Source: Triglochin maritima (taxonomy: Eukaryota; Streptophyta; Magnoliopsida; Alismatales; Juncaginaceae). From it: a stretch of 64,000 nt of DNA. The position numbers and the translations under genes are program-made. Below are positions 55,314-64,000 of the stretch, in pieces. Under the pieces are notes generated by a model. That model searched no databases, was not told the origin of the DNA, and was given only the letters and a program-made list of their open reading frames with translations. Each line of letters starts with the position of its first letter. Within the stretch, counting starts at the first letter, position 1. The stretch spans positions 31,990,053-32,054,052 of the forward strand of contig OY821775.1 of assembly GCA_963682175.1 (NCBI GenBank), written 5' to 3'.

Positions 55314-56738
55314 ATGAGCACTATAGAGAGAGTAAAGCTACCGTTGAACACCATAAGCCTGGCCAGTTGCAATGGTGGCAGAAGAAGCACGTCGGAGCTC
55401 GACGTGCGGTTGCCACATATTAGGAACAAAGGATGGCCAAAAAAGGGCAGCAATGGGAAGTCCGTGGTTGGCGGGACTGTTGGGAGGAAGTCGGTTTCGG
55501 ACTTGGAGAAAACCATAGATGGCATTGCAGCTTTTCTTCGGGTGAAGGTGATAGTAGCGGATATGCCGGAATCCATGCAGGTTCATGCTTTCCGGTGTGC
55601 AAGAAGGTCTTATGATTGTCTGGAGAAGTTCAGCACTAGACAGATAGCTCATGACATCAAGAAGGTTAGATATGTTCACTGAAATTGGTCTTATATTCGG
55701 GCTTGCTCTTAGTTAGCTTATATGTTGCAAAATTAAGCTCTAACTAGAGGCTCGGATTTGAGTGGAGGACAAAGCATGAACAATTTCTCAAAACAAGTTT
55801 TATCAATTTAAATAACTAAGATCCGATTGGGACATGAAAAGCATGTTAATTAAACTAGTTACGATTAGAGATTGCGGTCCAAATAGCACAGCAAGATTAA
55901 GATGTGATTTCGTTGCCGGAATAAATAATCTGCACATTGGCGGGAGGCCGGAAATTCAAGCCGATGGAATCTAAGAGCAACCATAATCGATCTTTAATTC
56001 CTTCCTTCGGTTGTTGAAAATAAAACCCAACATTTTTTAGATTTCATTTGTAAATAAAGAGAAATGTATCCACTACTTCATTTTGGATTTTTTTAAAATC
56101 TAAAAATAGTAGTAGAAGTGACACAAGTAACATGTTACCATGGTAAGTCATCCACTTTTATTTATATCACAGTCCATATTTGTTTGTGTACTGCAGGGAA
56201 AAAATAAATCTCACCAATATACTCGTAGGGCACTGTCTGCAATGAAATAATGAATTGCTATAAAATGGATTAAAAAGTTCGCAACAAAGTTACATTTTCT
56301 ATCTTCTTCTGAGAACATGGGTTCTTTGGACCCTGTGGATCAAGCAAATTTCAAACTACAGCTAATTAATAGGTCTCTAAAATTTAATATTTTATTGACG
56401 ATAACTGACAACTGAAAATAACATATCATACACATCCATATGCCCATACCTTCTTTAAGTCACTATCTATTTTAACAATTACAAAAGTCTCAAAATCAAA
56501 TGTGAATATATTAGACACGTCTATAATTTGTTGGCTTCGTTTTCAGTGCTGTTATAACATTAATAAACGGATGCAGGAATTCGACAATGTATATGGATCA
56601 GTTTGACATTGCGTCGTGGGGGCAAACTTTGGGTCTTTCGTAACACACTCTGTCGGTTGCTTTCTATATTTCTCCATTGGAAAGATAAACGTGATGCTAT
56701 TTAAAACCAGAGATCCAAGAGTAATGACCAAAGGATGA
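55314..56738 (+). pseudogene. LC8-type dynein light chain-like gene with premature stop
   Basis: Two exons. Exon 1 (55314-55664) encodes 117 residues: a poorly conserved 77-residue N-terminus, then VIVADMPESMQVHAFRCARRSYDCLEKF and IAHDIKK. Intron 55665-56576 is 912 bp, begins GTTAG and ends GCAG. Exon 2 (56577-56738) continues EFDNVYGS and, after a stop, [23 protein letters not shown] ending in a basic LLFKT-like tail. Plant LC8 homologues have PAWHC at the break; here the tryptophan codon is TGA (56604-56606). LC8 proteins are small homodimeric hubs, and plants that lack cytoplasmic dynein still keep them. Without the second half of the fold the product should not dimerise, so this is a pseudogene, a null allele or a sequencing error. 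The start is the first ATG after upstream stops. Confidence 0.85.
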
Positions 56739-57104
56739 GAAAGAAAAACATAGGCGGGGGCAGCAACGACTTTGGATTCCACGGATTATTTGTATAAAAT
56801 CCTGTGGTTCGGGAAAATATTAGTACGTAAATGCCTGGGACAGGGCTCTAACTTGATGCCTAATTTGCGATGTAGCCATTCTTTTTGAAGCATCTTAATT
56901 ATTGGATCCAGCATCCGGAAGCGGGGTATCATCTTGAGTGCAAGACTTTGTTCCTTCTTCCTTTGTTTTATAAGTTTCACGGACAAATTCATGTGATCTC
57001 GAGTGCATGACGCAGTCTCGAATATACATTTTTTTATAGTATACTGGTACATTTATTTCACCCCATCTTATCATGGTAAAGGGTTTTTATCTAAGTAATG
57101 TATT
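56739..57104. other. Probable 3' flank of the LC8-type gene
   Basis: AT-rich, no ORF of interest. It ends in the left copy of the MULE target duplication (57096-57104). Confidence 0.5.
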
Positions 57105-58140
57105 GGGTTATTTGCTTGGATGCACCTCTACGGATGCGTAATTGGGATTTTGCACCCAAGTTTTGACTATTTACTTGGCTGCACTTAGATGTCATTGTTA
57201 TTTGCTTGGATGCACATCTACCGTTAATGGAGTCCACTCCGTTATAACACCGTAACTGCACAGTTAAATCTTTCGCATTGTACACCTTATAAATTTAAAA
57301 AACTCGTTAATGTTAAATTTAAAACCACAAAATAAAAACGAAAAATACATCTCCCTTCCTCTCTTCTCCCCCACTTCGCCTCCCTATCCCCGACCTTGAT
57401 CTTCACCACACGAGCAACTTCAGGCTTCATACTCGTGGATCAAGTTCAAGACACCTCACCCCACCTTTCTAGGCCACTCGCGGCCCCAGCAACACGTCGG
57501 AGAAGCGTCGCGGGCTTTCAAGCTTCGGCATCGCAACTGTGTGTTTTTGGATCATAAGTGCGTCACCTCGCGTCCCAGCCCCAAATACCACTCCATTCTG
57601 CTCCCACATCACCCCAGCAAGGCCGTCGACGCACCAATTTGGCCCCAGGTTCAACAAATCCGCCGATTGCAATCGTGATTACGTGATTTCGGATGGTTCG
57701 ATCGACCGGAGCAATGGAGCGGTCGACCGGTTCTATCAGGAAGGATGCCCTGTTTTGCCACTAAAGAGCGTTCAGTCGTCCGAACTCATATTTGGTCGAC
57801 CAAACGCAGTTTCGAGCCAACATCTTCCAGAATTCGGTCGATCGGTCACCCGATCGGTCAACCAGATCACTAGTTTTCACAAGTCGACTACAACACATTT
57901 TTCGTATTTATTTTGTTGTTTTTAATTTAACATTAACGAGTTTTTTTAAATTTATGAGGTGTACAATGCAAAATTTCTAACTGTGCAGTTACGATGTTAT
58001 AACGGAGTGGGCCCCATTAACGGTAGAGGTGCATCCAAGCAAATAACATTGACATCTAGGTGCACCCAAGTAAATAGTCGAAACTCGGGTTCAAAACCCC
58101 AATTACGCATCCGTAGAGGTGCACCCAAGCAAATAACCCT
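57105..58140. mobile_element. Mutator-like element (Pack-MULE-like), 245-bp TIRs
   Basis: A 1,036-bp element flanked by the 9-bp duplication TAATGTATT (57096-57104, 58141-58149). Inverted repeats at 57105-57349 and 57896-58140 are about 90% identical by eye and begin GGGTTATTTGCTTGG. The 550-bp centre is much more GC-rich than the TIRs. At 57690-57890 it includes a run of GGTCGACC-type words like the LTR arrays here. It has no transposase, so it depends on a MuDR-type enzyme. Confidence 0.9.
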
Positions 58141-58283
58141 AATGTATTTGTCTAAAGGGTTGACGTACAATTTATCTAAGTAAAAAATAAAAGGCTTTTT
58201 GCTTGCATTCCACTCCAAAGTACTTAATTTGTTTAATATTATCACTTTCCAAAAAATTCGGGTCATTTTTTGTTGCTTTTTAG

Positions 58284-59766
58284 GGTGAATTTATTTTTTG
58301 GTGCACTTGGTTCGGGTTGAAATTGGTAACGGGCACCCGTATTTTTCGAAATTGGTTTGGTGCACTTCGACACAAATCTTTTACTTCTATGCACCTATGC
58401 CGTTAATAGGTCCGTTAAGTTACGATTTTGGAGTGCAAATTTGCACATTACACCTTATAAAATTTGCTAATAACATTTTCTATTAGAAAATTTGCACATT
58501 ACACCTTATAAATTTTACTAATAACATTTTCTATAGGAAAAATTTGCTAATTATAGATTATAAATTTTGCCAATAAATCTCTCTCTAACTCTCTTCTTCT
58601 CACTCCTCTCTCCTACGTTCTCTCTCCACTCTCTAATTCTCCTCACTCTATCTCTCTTCTTCTCATTCCTCTCTTCTACATTCTCCCACGTTCTCTCTCA
58701 AACTCTCTCATTCTCCTCACTCACTCTCTCTAACTCTCTTCTTCTCACTCTTCTCTCCTACATTCTCCTACATTACTCTCTCTTATGTTTTTCTCTTTGT
58801 CCTCTCTCTCTCTATCTCTCATGTCCACATCTTCTTCCCCCTCGACGTCGTCGTGTACAAATACCCCCGTCTGTGGGGAGAACGACTCACTTGCATCTGG
58901 AAGGCAAAATCAGATTCCTCGGACACCCTCTCGACGCCAAAACCGTCGTAGAGAACAACATCTTCGACGATGACGAGTAGGTTCCAAGAGAAAATTAAGG
59001 ACCGGACTTGTGGGGGAGACGAAAGTGTTTGTAGCTGTGGTGACGAAGGAGGAAGAAGGGGTGGAGGTGGAGGCAGAAGGTAAGGGCGTTAGAGAGGGTG
59101 ACAGAGGAGGTGGATGAGGCATTATCGGTGGTGAGGGGCCAACAAACGTGGGGAGGAATCCGGAGGGGACGGTGACGGGGTCGACACGATGGAGGAGAAG
59201 AGTGATTGTGAAGTCACCAGAGCCGAGGTCGAGGCTCCAATGGGGGTCGTTGTGGTGGAGGGTTGCATCGGAGTTGTGGATTAGGGTTTGGTCAGGGTTG
59301 GTGCGGGTGTGTGGGAAGAGGTTGGTGGAGTTGATCGATGGGTAGAGGGGTCGGGAGTTTGTGAGAGAGAGAGAGAGGAGAAGAGAGCAAGGAAGAGAAA
59401 AGAGAGAGGACTTGAGAAAGTCGGGTGAGAGAGAAAGAGGATTTAAGGAGGAGAAAAAAAGAGAGCAAGAGAGAGTAATGTTTGTGTGGTTATTTTTTTT
59501 TAATTTTTTGTTATTGATATTAAGGATATTTAGTAAAATTTATAAGGTGTAAAGTGCAAAATTTCTAACAAAAAATATTATTAGCAAAATTTATAATGTG
59601 TAATGTTAAAATTTTCGCTTCAAAACCGTAACTTAATTTAACTATTAACAACAAAGGTTCATAAAAGTAAAAGATTTGAGTGTTCAGGTGCACCAAACCA
59701 ATTTCAAAAAACACAGGTGCATGCTCCCAATTTCAACTTGGACCTGGTCCACAAAATCAATTCACC
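58284..59766. mobile_element. Second, related Mutator-like element with long TIRs
   Basis: About 1,483 bp, with inverted repeats of about 240 bp (58284-58530 and 59525-59766) starting GGTGAATT. They share the GTGCAC, CCGTTAA and TTACACCTTATAAATTT words with the TIRs of 57105-58140. The flanks GCTTTTTAG and TTTTTTTAT agree at 6 of 9 positions, a weak duplication. The centre (58800-59350) is GC-rich and may hold a captured gene fragment; an ORF at 58567-58980 ends PLDAKTVVENNIFDDDE. CT-rich and GA-rich tracts flank it. Confidence 0.8.
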
Positions 59767-60380
59767 TTTTTTTATTATCTTCATGTCATTATGTTTTTTT
59801 CTTGATGCCACTCCGTTTCTGGCCACTTACTCCTTTCCCGCCAACCACACAACCACCACCTTAAATTTGCTACCACCATCCAGAGCGTGATTTCTTCTTC
59901 AACTCTCTCGTTGGCTTGGGGGTGGAGGTTGTTTGCAACATAGGCAACATGAAAATGTATGTGACATCCATATGCTTGGCAAATTGCTTTGATCCATATC
60001 CACAACTGAAACAAGTCAAACACACAAGACAAGATGCTTACAATTTTTAACCCAACATGAGGTACTCACTGCTATATAACAATGCTCACACTCAGTTCCC
60101 TACAACTGACTTCAAAATTTTAGTAGGAATGCAAATTTGAAATGAAAACTTCACTAACATCTTAAAAACTAAATCAAAGAGAAATCACCAAAATCAAATC
60201 CACTTGCAACTCATTCGACAAAACACCAATACGAATGAACCTAAAATATCAAAACTTCCACCAACAACTTGACAACTCAGTAGACAAAATACCAACGGTA
60301 ACCTAACAACTCATTCGAAGACAAAACACCAACAACAAATTCACTCATTTCACACAGCCACAACAACACAAGCATAGCAT
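59767..60380. other. No gene seen
   Basis: AT-rich, with CAACAAC/ACACCAAC-type simple words at 60230-60370. No recognisable protein or repeat ends. Confidence 0.4.
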
Positions 60381-60970
60381 TCACATTAGACACCATAGTA
60401 CACAAGTAGCAACATCACTACTTTCATAAAATGGCTTAGGGTACCTATAGTAAAAGAAGGAAAAATTTCTAACCTTAGAAGTAGCAATCACATTAGGCTC
60501 GATAAATACATACACCTCCAACTCAAACATGGGACCAGGGCACCTCAAAGCCTCCTCGACATCAACATCACTCACCAATGTCTTGAAGTCCTTCCTATTA
60601 CTGCCTAGAATTGTATACACGAATAACAGGGTCGCATTTGAACCCCAATTCATCTTCGATGTTACACTTAGGCTTACGCTCTCCCAATTCGTTTCAGTTA
60701 CAAGAACAACTTCATTAACTAAAGCAAAATATAATGGGAAGCGACCGATCTTGCGTGTGACCCATTTGTTCACAAGAAAAAACCAAAGGGCTAAGTCCGT
60801 TGGGGGGCCAGGACCGAAGAACACTCAAACACATTCACACCCACAACTAAAAACAAAAACAATTAAGTCAGTAAGAATGGAGAAATCCACTTCCAAATGC
60901 GTCATGCCAATCTTCTCGACTGTTTTCTTCACCATTGCCTGAATTGAGATGTTGGAGATTAGGTTTTTGG
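60381..60970 (-). pseudogene. Possible MuDR-type transposase N-terminal remnant
   Basis: A 147-codon open stretch (60381-60824) with KDFKTLVSDVDVEEALRCPGPMFELEVYVFIE. This recalls the L.SD.DV....E.YV pattern of the N-terminal domain of plant MuDR transposases. Upstream codons to about 60940 (MTHLEVDFSI) are in another frame. No catalytic or SWIM region is nearby. The match is by pattern only. Confidence 0.35.
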
Positions 60971-61070
60971 GGGTTTAGAGAATTGGGGAGTTAGGGTTTA
61001 GAGATTTGTTGGGTTTGGAGAGATGTGGGAATGGGTGGAGTGGGGTAGGGTTGTGGGTAGACCCAAGTAA

Positions 61071-61313
61071 CCGACCGTGCCGGTAGGTCGGGTTAGGTTG
61101 AGCCGATGGGTCGGGTTCGGATCGTGCTGGTCGGGTTTGTGGGTTGGATTTTTTTTCCGGAGCTAGAACTTACAAATTAATTAATTAGGCTTGATGTGAA
61201 GAAAGAAGATTTGATAACTTGATGTGAAGAAAATGAATGGAATATGGTGGTTTACATAGATTTTTGGAAGGATATTTTAAGTATTATTTAAAATAAAAAT
61301 TAATTACGCTTGC
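61071..61313. other. GGTCGGGTT-rich intergenic stretch
   Basis: Repeated GGTCGGGTT words at 61085-61145, of a kind seen in hAT MITE ends, but no inverted partner or duplication was found. It ends in CTTGC, the left duplication of the retrozyme. Confidence 0.35.
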
Positions 61314-61635
61314 TATTACGGAGTTGTGCGGTGACAGTCGCACACGCCCGCACAGCACTATGTGCGTGCGCATCTACATGCGCACACAGTCAGCTATTCT
61401 GCGCACGAGACAACATCGACTGGTTTCGCCCTGCCTTGGGCTAGTCAGGGAAGTGGGTTCAGGTCCCAACCAGCCCTACGCTCCCAACTGCATATAAGTG
61501 CAGTAACTGTAGGCGCTCACCTTCCAGTTGAAGCGTCTCCCCCATATAGCATCTATGCTCATATGGCCACCCGATGTTCCCCAAATAGTGTGCACCCATC
61601 AACACCCCCTGGTGGAAGACTTTAAGGGTATGACA
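61314..61635 (-). repeat. 3' LTR of the retrozyme
   Basis: Reads TGTCATACCC...CCGTAATA on the minus strand. It contains the mutated hammerhead copy at 61418-61475. Confidence 0.9.
61418..61475 (-). ncRNA. Hammerhead ribozyme motif, 3' LTR, core mutated
   Basis: Minus strand: GGCUGGU, U, stem I, then CUGACUA, stem II (GCCC/GGGC with loop AAGGCA), GAA, ACCAGUC. The conserved G8 of CUGANGA is U, which should abolish cleavage. Stem III keeps pairing with one G-U. Confidence 0.85.
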
Positions 61636-61650
61636 AACTCTCCTCCCTTT
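61636..61650 (-). promoter_or_regulatory. Retrozyme polypurine tract
   Basis: Minus strand AAAGGGAGGAGAGTT, directly before the TGTCATACCC LTR start. Confidence 0.85.
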
Positions 61651-61904
61651 AAAATCATGCACGTCCTCGTGCACAACTTTCTTATCACCATCCAGGTATT
61701 CTGCGAGTGGGAATATATGCCCCTCATTCCTCTCTGAGGTTTCCTGGTTACTTACGTTCGCCCACAAGCACATGGCCAACTACACAGCTTCTGGACTAGA
61801 GCTTGCGAGTTTCCCAAATCGTCCGATACACCTTAGATGTACAAGCTCCCCTGCTACTCGCCTCTTGCAAGTCTTTCACGGGACATCTCAGGATGTATAG
61901 GTTT

Positions 61905-61917
61905 GGCTCTGATACCA
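61905..61917 (-). promoter_or_regulatory. Retrozyme primer-binding site (initiator-Met tRNA)
   Basis: Minus strand TGGTATCAGAGCC, two bases from the LTR edge at 61920. Confidence 0.9.
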
Positions 61918-61919
61918 AT

Positions 61920-62238
61920 TATTACGGAGTTGTGCGGTGACAGTCGCCCACACCCGCACAACACTGTGCGCGCGCATATACATGCACACACAGTCAACTA
62001 TTCTGCACGCGAGACAACATCGGCTGGTTTCACCCTGCCTTGGGCTCGTCAGGGAAGTGACTTCAACTCCCAACCAGCCCTACGCTCCCAACTGCATATA
62101 AGTGCAGTCCCATAGGCGCTCACCTTCGAGTTGAAGCCTCTCCCCCATATAGCATCTATGCTCATATGGCCACTCGATGTTCCCCAAATAGTCTACACAC
62201 ATCAACACCCCCTGGCGGAAGACTTTAAGGGTGTGACA
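61920..62238 (-). repeat. 5' LTR of the retrozyme
   Basis: Reads TGTCACACCC...CCGTAATA on the minus strand; contains the intact hammerhead at 62022-62079. Confidence 0.9.
62022..62079 (-). ncRNA. Type III hammerhead ribozyme, 5' LTR, intact core
   Basis: Minus strand, 58 nt. Stem III is GGCUGGU paired with ACCAGCC (7 bp, perfect), and the cleavage site follows GUU (H17 = U). Stem I is GGGAG/CUUCC with a 9-nt loop. The core is CUGACGA, then stem II GCCC/GGGU with loop AAGGCA, then GAA. All invariant core bases (C3 to A9 apart from free N7, G12-A14, A15.1-U16.1) are present. Confidence 0.92.
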
Positions 62239-62243
62239 CTTGC

Positions 62244-63579
62244 CATGCCAGGCCGTGCCCACCTGCTGTCCCAGTCTAGTTGGGGGTAGCGTTAAGGCAT
62301 TAGTACGTTAATCAAATTGTTAGCAGATATCCATTAGCTTTGTCCATTACTAATTTAGTATCCACATCACCAACCAATATAAATTCTACAAGTGGCTAAC
62401 AATTAACGAACAATTAACCGAGTAGCATTAAAAAATAATGAAATGAACATAATCAAAAAAGGAAATTTTGTTGCAATAATCGTCCATAAACAAAATTGGC
62501 ATAATATAAGAGTGGGAAAGTTATTTGGAAGAATATGAGGCTCATAAAAAAAATTGATGTTACTATTTTCCCAAAATAGAAAATGACATCTGTAAGCTCA
62601 TTTTCATTATACGTGTTTAATGAAAATGACATTTTGTGATACCATTTTCATAAAAGGGAAAAAAACATTCGGGATACCATTTTCCATAGGGAAAAAAGGG
62701 GCACTGGCCTCTTATTCATTGTGAGTTCCTCCCCAAAACCGTCACCCCCCTTTGCTTGTCCCTCTCTTCGGCGATTTATGGCCTCCTGGTGCCGCATTCA
62801 CGTGCTTGAGTTATTCTTAGGCACATTTCCTTATTTTTATTAACATTTTGCTTGATTGGTTTGGATTGGTTGATAGTTATTTGAATTACTTGTTTGAGTT
62901 GTTTTAGAATTGTTTGGATTACTTGTTAGGGTTTGGATTAGTTGTTTTGGGTTGAAATTGATTTGGGCTGATTGAGAATGATTTGGATTAGTTGTTTTGG
63001 TTTGAAATTAGTTTGGGTTAGTTTGAATTGGTTTAGAATTATTTCGATTACTTGTTTGGGTTGTTTGAGAATGATTTAGATTGGTTTAAAATTGTTTCGG
63101 ATTGGAATTCGGTTGTTTTGAAGTTGATTTCTCGGTTCGTGTGTATTTATTTTAAGTCGAATTGTTGGATGAACTGTTGCTTGTTGATTTTTTTAGGATT
63201 AATGTAGTTAGGAATTAGACGAGTGTTTCGGATGTCAGAATTGCAATTCTATGATGGATTTCATTCGCTATGTAAATGTTTGAGGTTTTTTTGCTTGGAT
63301 GCATTACAAAACAACTTTTTCCACTTTATGCCATCATTACACCAGTATTTGTCCTAATGCCATTAATTTTTACAACTAATTGCTCTTATGATAATTCTAA
63401 GGTTGAAGCATTTGTTTGCATGTTCTAAAGACTCGAAGAATACGACATGGCATATTGATTGAGAGATAGTGAATGATTAGTTGGTTTGGCATCCTGTAGA
63501 TTCTCCTTAGTGAAAGAAAATTGATTCCGACTACCCGTTATTTGGTGGGGAATCCCGAAATAGGAGGCTTGGTGTGTAC
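62244..63579. other. AT-rich flank with imperfect TTGGATTA-type repeats
   Basis: No gene. At 62850-63120 the plus strand is a G/T-rich string of imperfect repeats built from TTTGGATTAGTTG-like units, resembling a 5' intron or decayed tandem repeat. 62560-62700 has repeated GATACCATTTTC words. Confidence 0.45.
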
Positions 63580-64000
63580 TGACAAAATGAATCCTTATGG
63601 TAGTTTGATGAACGGTTACGAGCAAAACTAGCACCAGAGGATAAAGGGATCCATAATTTTTTACCACCAACTTGTTACTCCTTGTCCAGAAAAGAGAAGA
63701 TAGCATTGTTTCAATGTCTATGTGGTGTCAAAGTGCCGCAGGGGTATTCTTCAAATATTAGTAGTCTGATTTCGATGAAAGATTTCAAACGACTTGGTTT
63801 ATAGTCTCATGATTGTCATGTATTAATGCAGAAACTTCTGTCTGTTTCTATTAGATCTATATTATGGAGTCACGTTAGACACGTAATGATCAAGTTTTGT
63901 TTATTCTTTAACAAGATTTGCAGCAAAGTACTTGTTCCAAACTACTTGGCTAAGTTGCAGTATGAAGTGGTTGTTACAATATGTCAATTGGAGACGTACT
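63580..64000 (+). pseudogene. CACTA (En/Spm) TNP2-type transposase fragment, runs off the window
   Basis: The plus-strand frame starting at 63604 reads RLRAKLAPEDKGIHNFLPP, CYSLSRKEK, then VKVPQGYSSNISSLISMKDFKRLGL. After a stop it continues SHDCHVLMQKLL, FFNKICSKVL and ICQLETY. This is the conserved C-terminal part of plant TNP2 transposases (VP.GYSSN, GLKSHDCH, FFN.IC.KV). Stops at 63601-63603 and 63802-63804 (TAG in place of the GLKSHDC lysine) make it a pseudogene. The right end is cut by the window. Confidence 0.9.

Larger units (their letters stand above)
61314..62238 (-). mobile_element. Retrozyme: small non-autonomous LTR element with hammerhead ribozymes
   Basis: A 925-bp element with 322- and 319-bp LTRs (61314-61635, 61920-62238). 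The perfect 5-bp duplication CTTGC (61309-61313, 62239-62243) flanks it. Initiator-Met primer site at 61905-61917 and polypurine tract at 61636-61650, both on the minus strand. It has no protein. Each LTR contains a hammerhead ribozyme motif in the sense (minus) orientation. Size, tRNA-Met primer site, PPT and LTR-borne type III hammerheads are the published definition of plant retrozymes. The distance between the two ribozymes gives a predicted circular RNA of about 604 nt. Confidence 0.9.

Noticed and set aside
56604..56606. Selenocysteine or programmed readthrough at the LC8 TGA
   Set aside because: Land plants do not use selenocysteine, LC8 relatives have tryptophan here, and no readthrough context is evident; a nonsense mutation is simpler.
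58567..58980. Host gene ending PLDAKTVVENNIFDDDE
   Set aside because: The ORF starts in a CT-rich simple tract and lies between the TIRs of a MULE; at best a captured fragment. I could not identify a source gene.
61314..62238. Cassandra-type TRIM element (5S rRNA in the LTR)
   Set aside because: Small size and tRNA-Met primer site fit a TRIM, but I found no 5S rRNA-like promoter block in the LTRs. The hammerhead motif identifies it as a retrozyme instead.
62850..63120. Centromeric or satellite tandem repeat
   Set aside because: Units are imperfect, short and without a constant period; better described as low-complexity G/T-rich sequence.

Overview
This window reads as repeat-rich DNA from a flowering plant nuclear genome. 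The evidence is nested LTR retrotransposons of plant-specific lineages (Athila, Sirevirus-like and other Ty1-copia), plant MULE, hAT-like and CACTA DNA transposons, a FAR1-related transposase-derived pseudogene, and an intron-containing plant-type LC8 dynein light chain gene. The species cannot be named from the sequence. Almost every long ORF belongs to a mobile element; only one ordinary host gene is visible and it carries a premature stop.

Layout. 1-3840: a FAR1/MULE-transposase-like pseudogene on the minus strand, split by a solo LTR (1346-2843, duplication ACAAT) and an hAT-like MITE (3076-3620). 3842-31855: an Athila element on the minus strand, degraded and heavily invaded. Its gag-pol (3842-9721) holds a copia solo LTR (5608-7779, GAATT). 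A chimeric LTR/copia fragment (9722-12568) follows, then an Athila leader and a long terminal repeat (13408-31855). That LTR was split by a gag-only-family solo LTR (13464-14896) and by a very long solo LTR (15629-31260, GTTTT). The long solo LTR itself received a non-autonomous Athila derivative (16023-23366, GCCCC) and a gag-only element (25735-31199, AATTA). 31856-54545: remains of Sirevirus-like LTRs and pol, split by a second large Athila (33416-53446). That Athila holds two more gag-only elements (39300-43617 and 43740-48873, GGGTT). 55314-56738: the LC8-type gene. 57105-59766: two adjacent related MULEs with long TIRs. 59767-61313: a possible MuDR-like remnant. 61314-62238: a small retrozyme with hammerhead ribozyme motifs in its LTRs. 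63580-64000: a CACTA (TNP2) transposase fragment running off the window.

How the parts work together. The three gag-only elements share one design: two LTRs, an initiator-Met tRNA primer site, one Gag ORF that stops just before the protease would begin, several polypurine tracts before the 3' LTR, and a U3 packed with palindromes of the form TTCGGTNNACCGAA upstream of a TATA box. They look like parasites of Sirevirus-type elements, of which a pol fragment survives at 53975-54545. In the same way, element 16023-23366 is an Athila derivative that kept LTRs, primer site, leader and one fused gag/RT-relic ORF, and would depend on autonomous Athila relatives such as 33416-53446. The retrozyme carries no protein and would need both a host promoter and another element's reverse transcriptase.

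The strongest candidates for a second look are the hammerhead retrozyme, the palindrome arrays shared by several LTR families, leader hairpins with constant loop and co-varying stems, and the matched palindromic block present in both U3 and leader of the Athila families.
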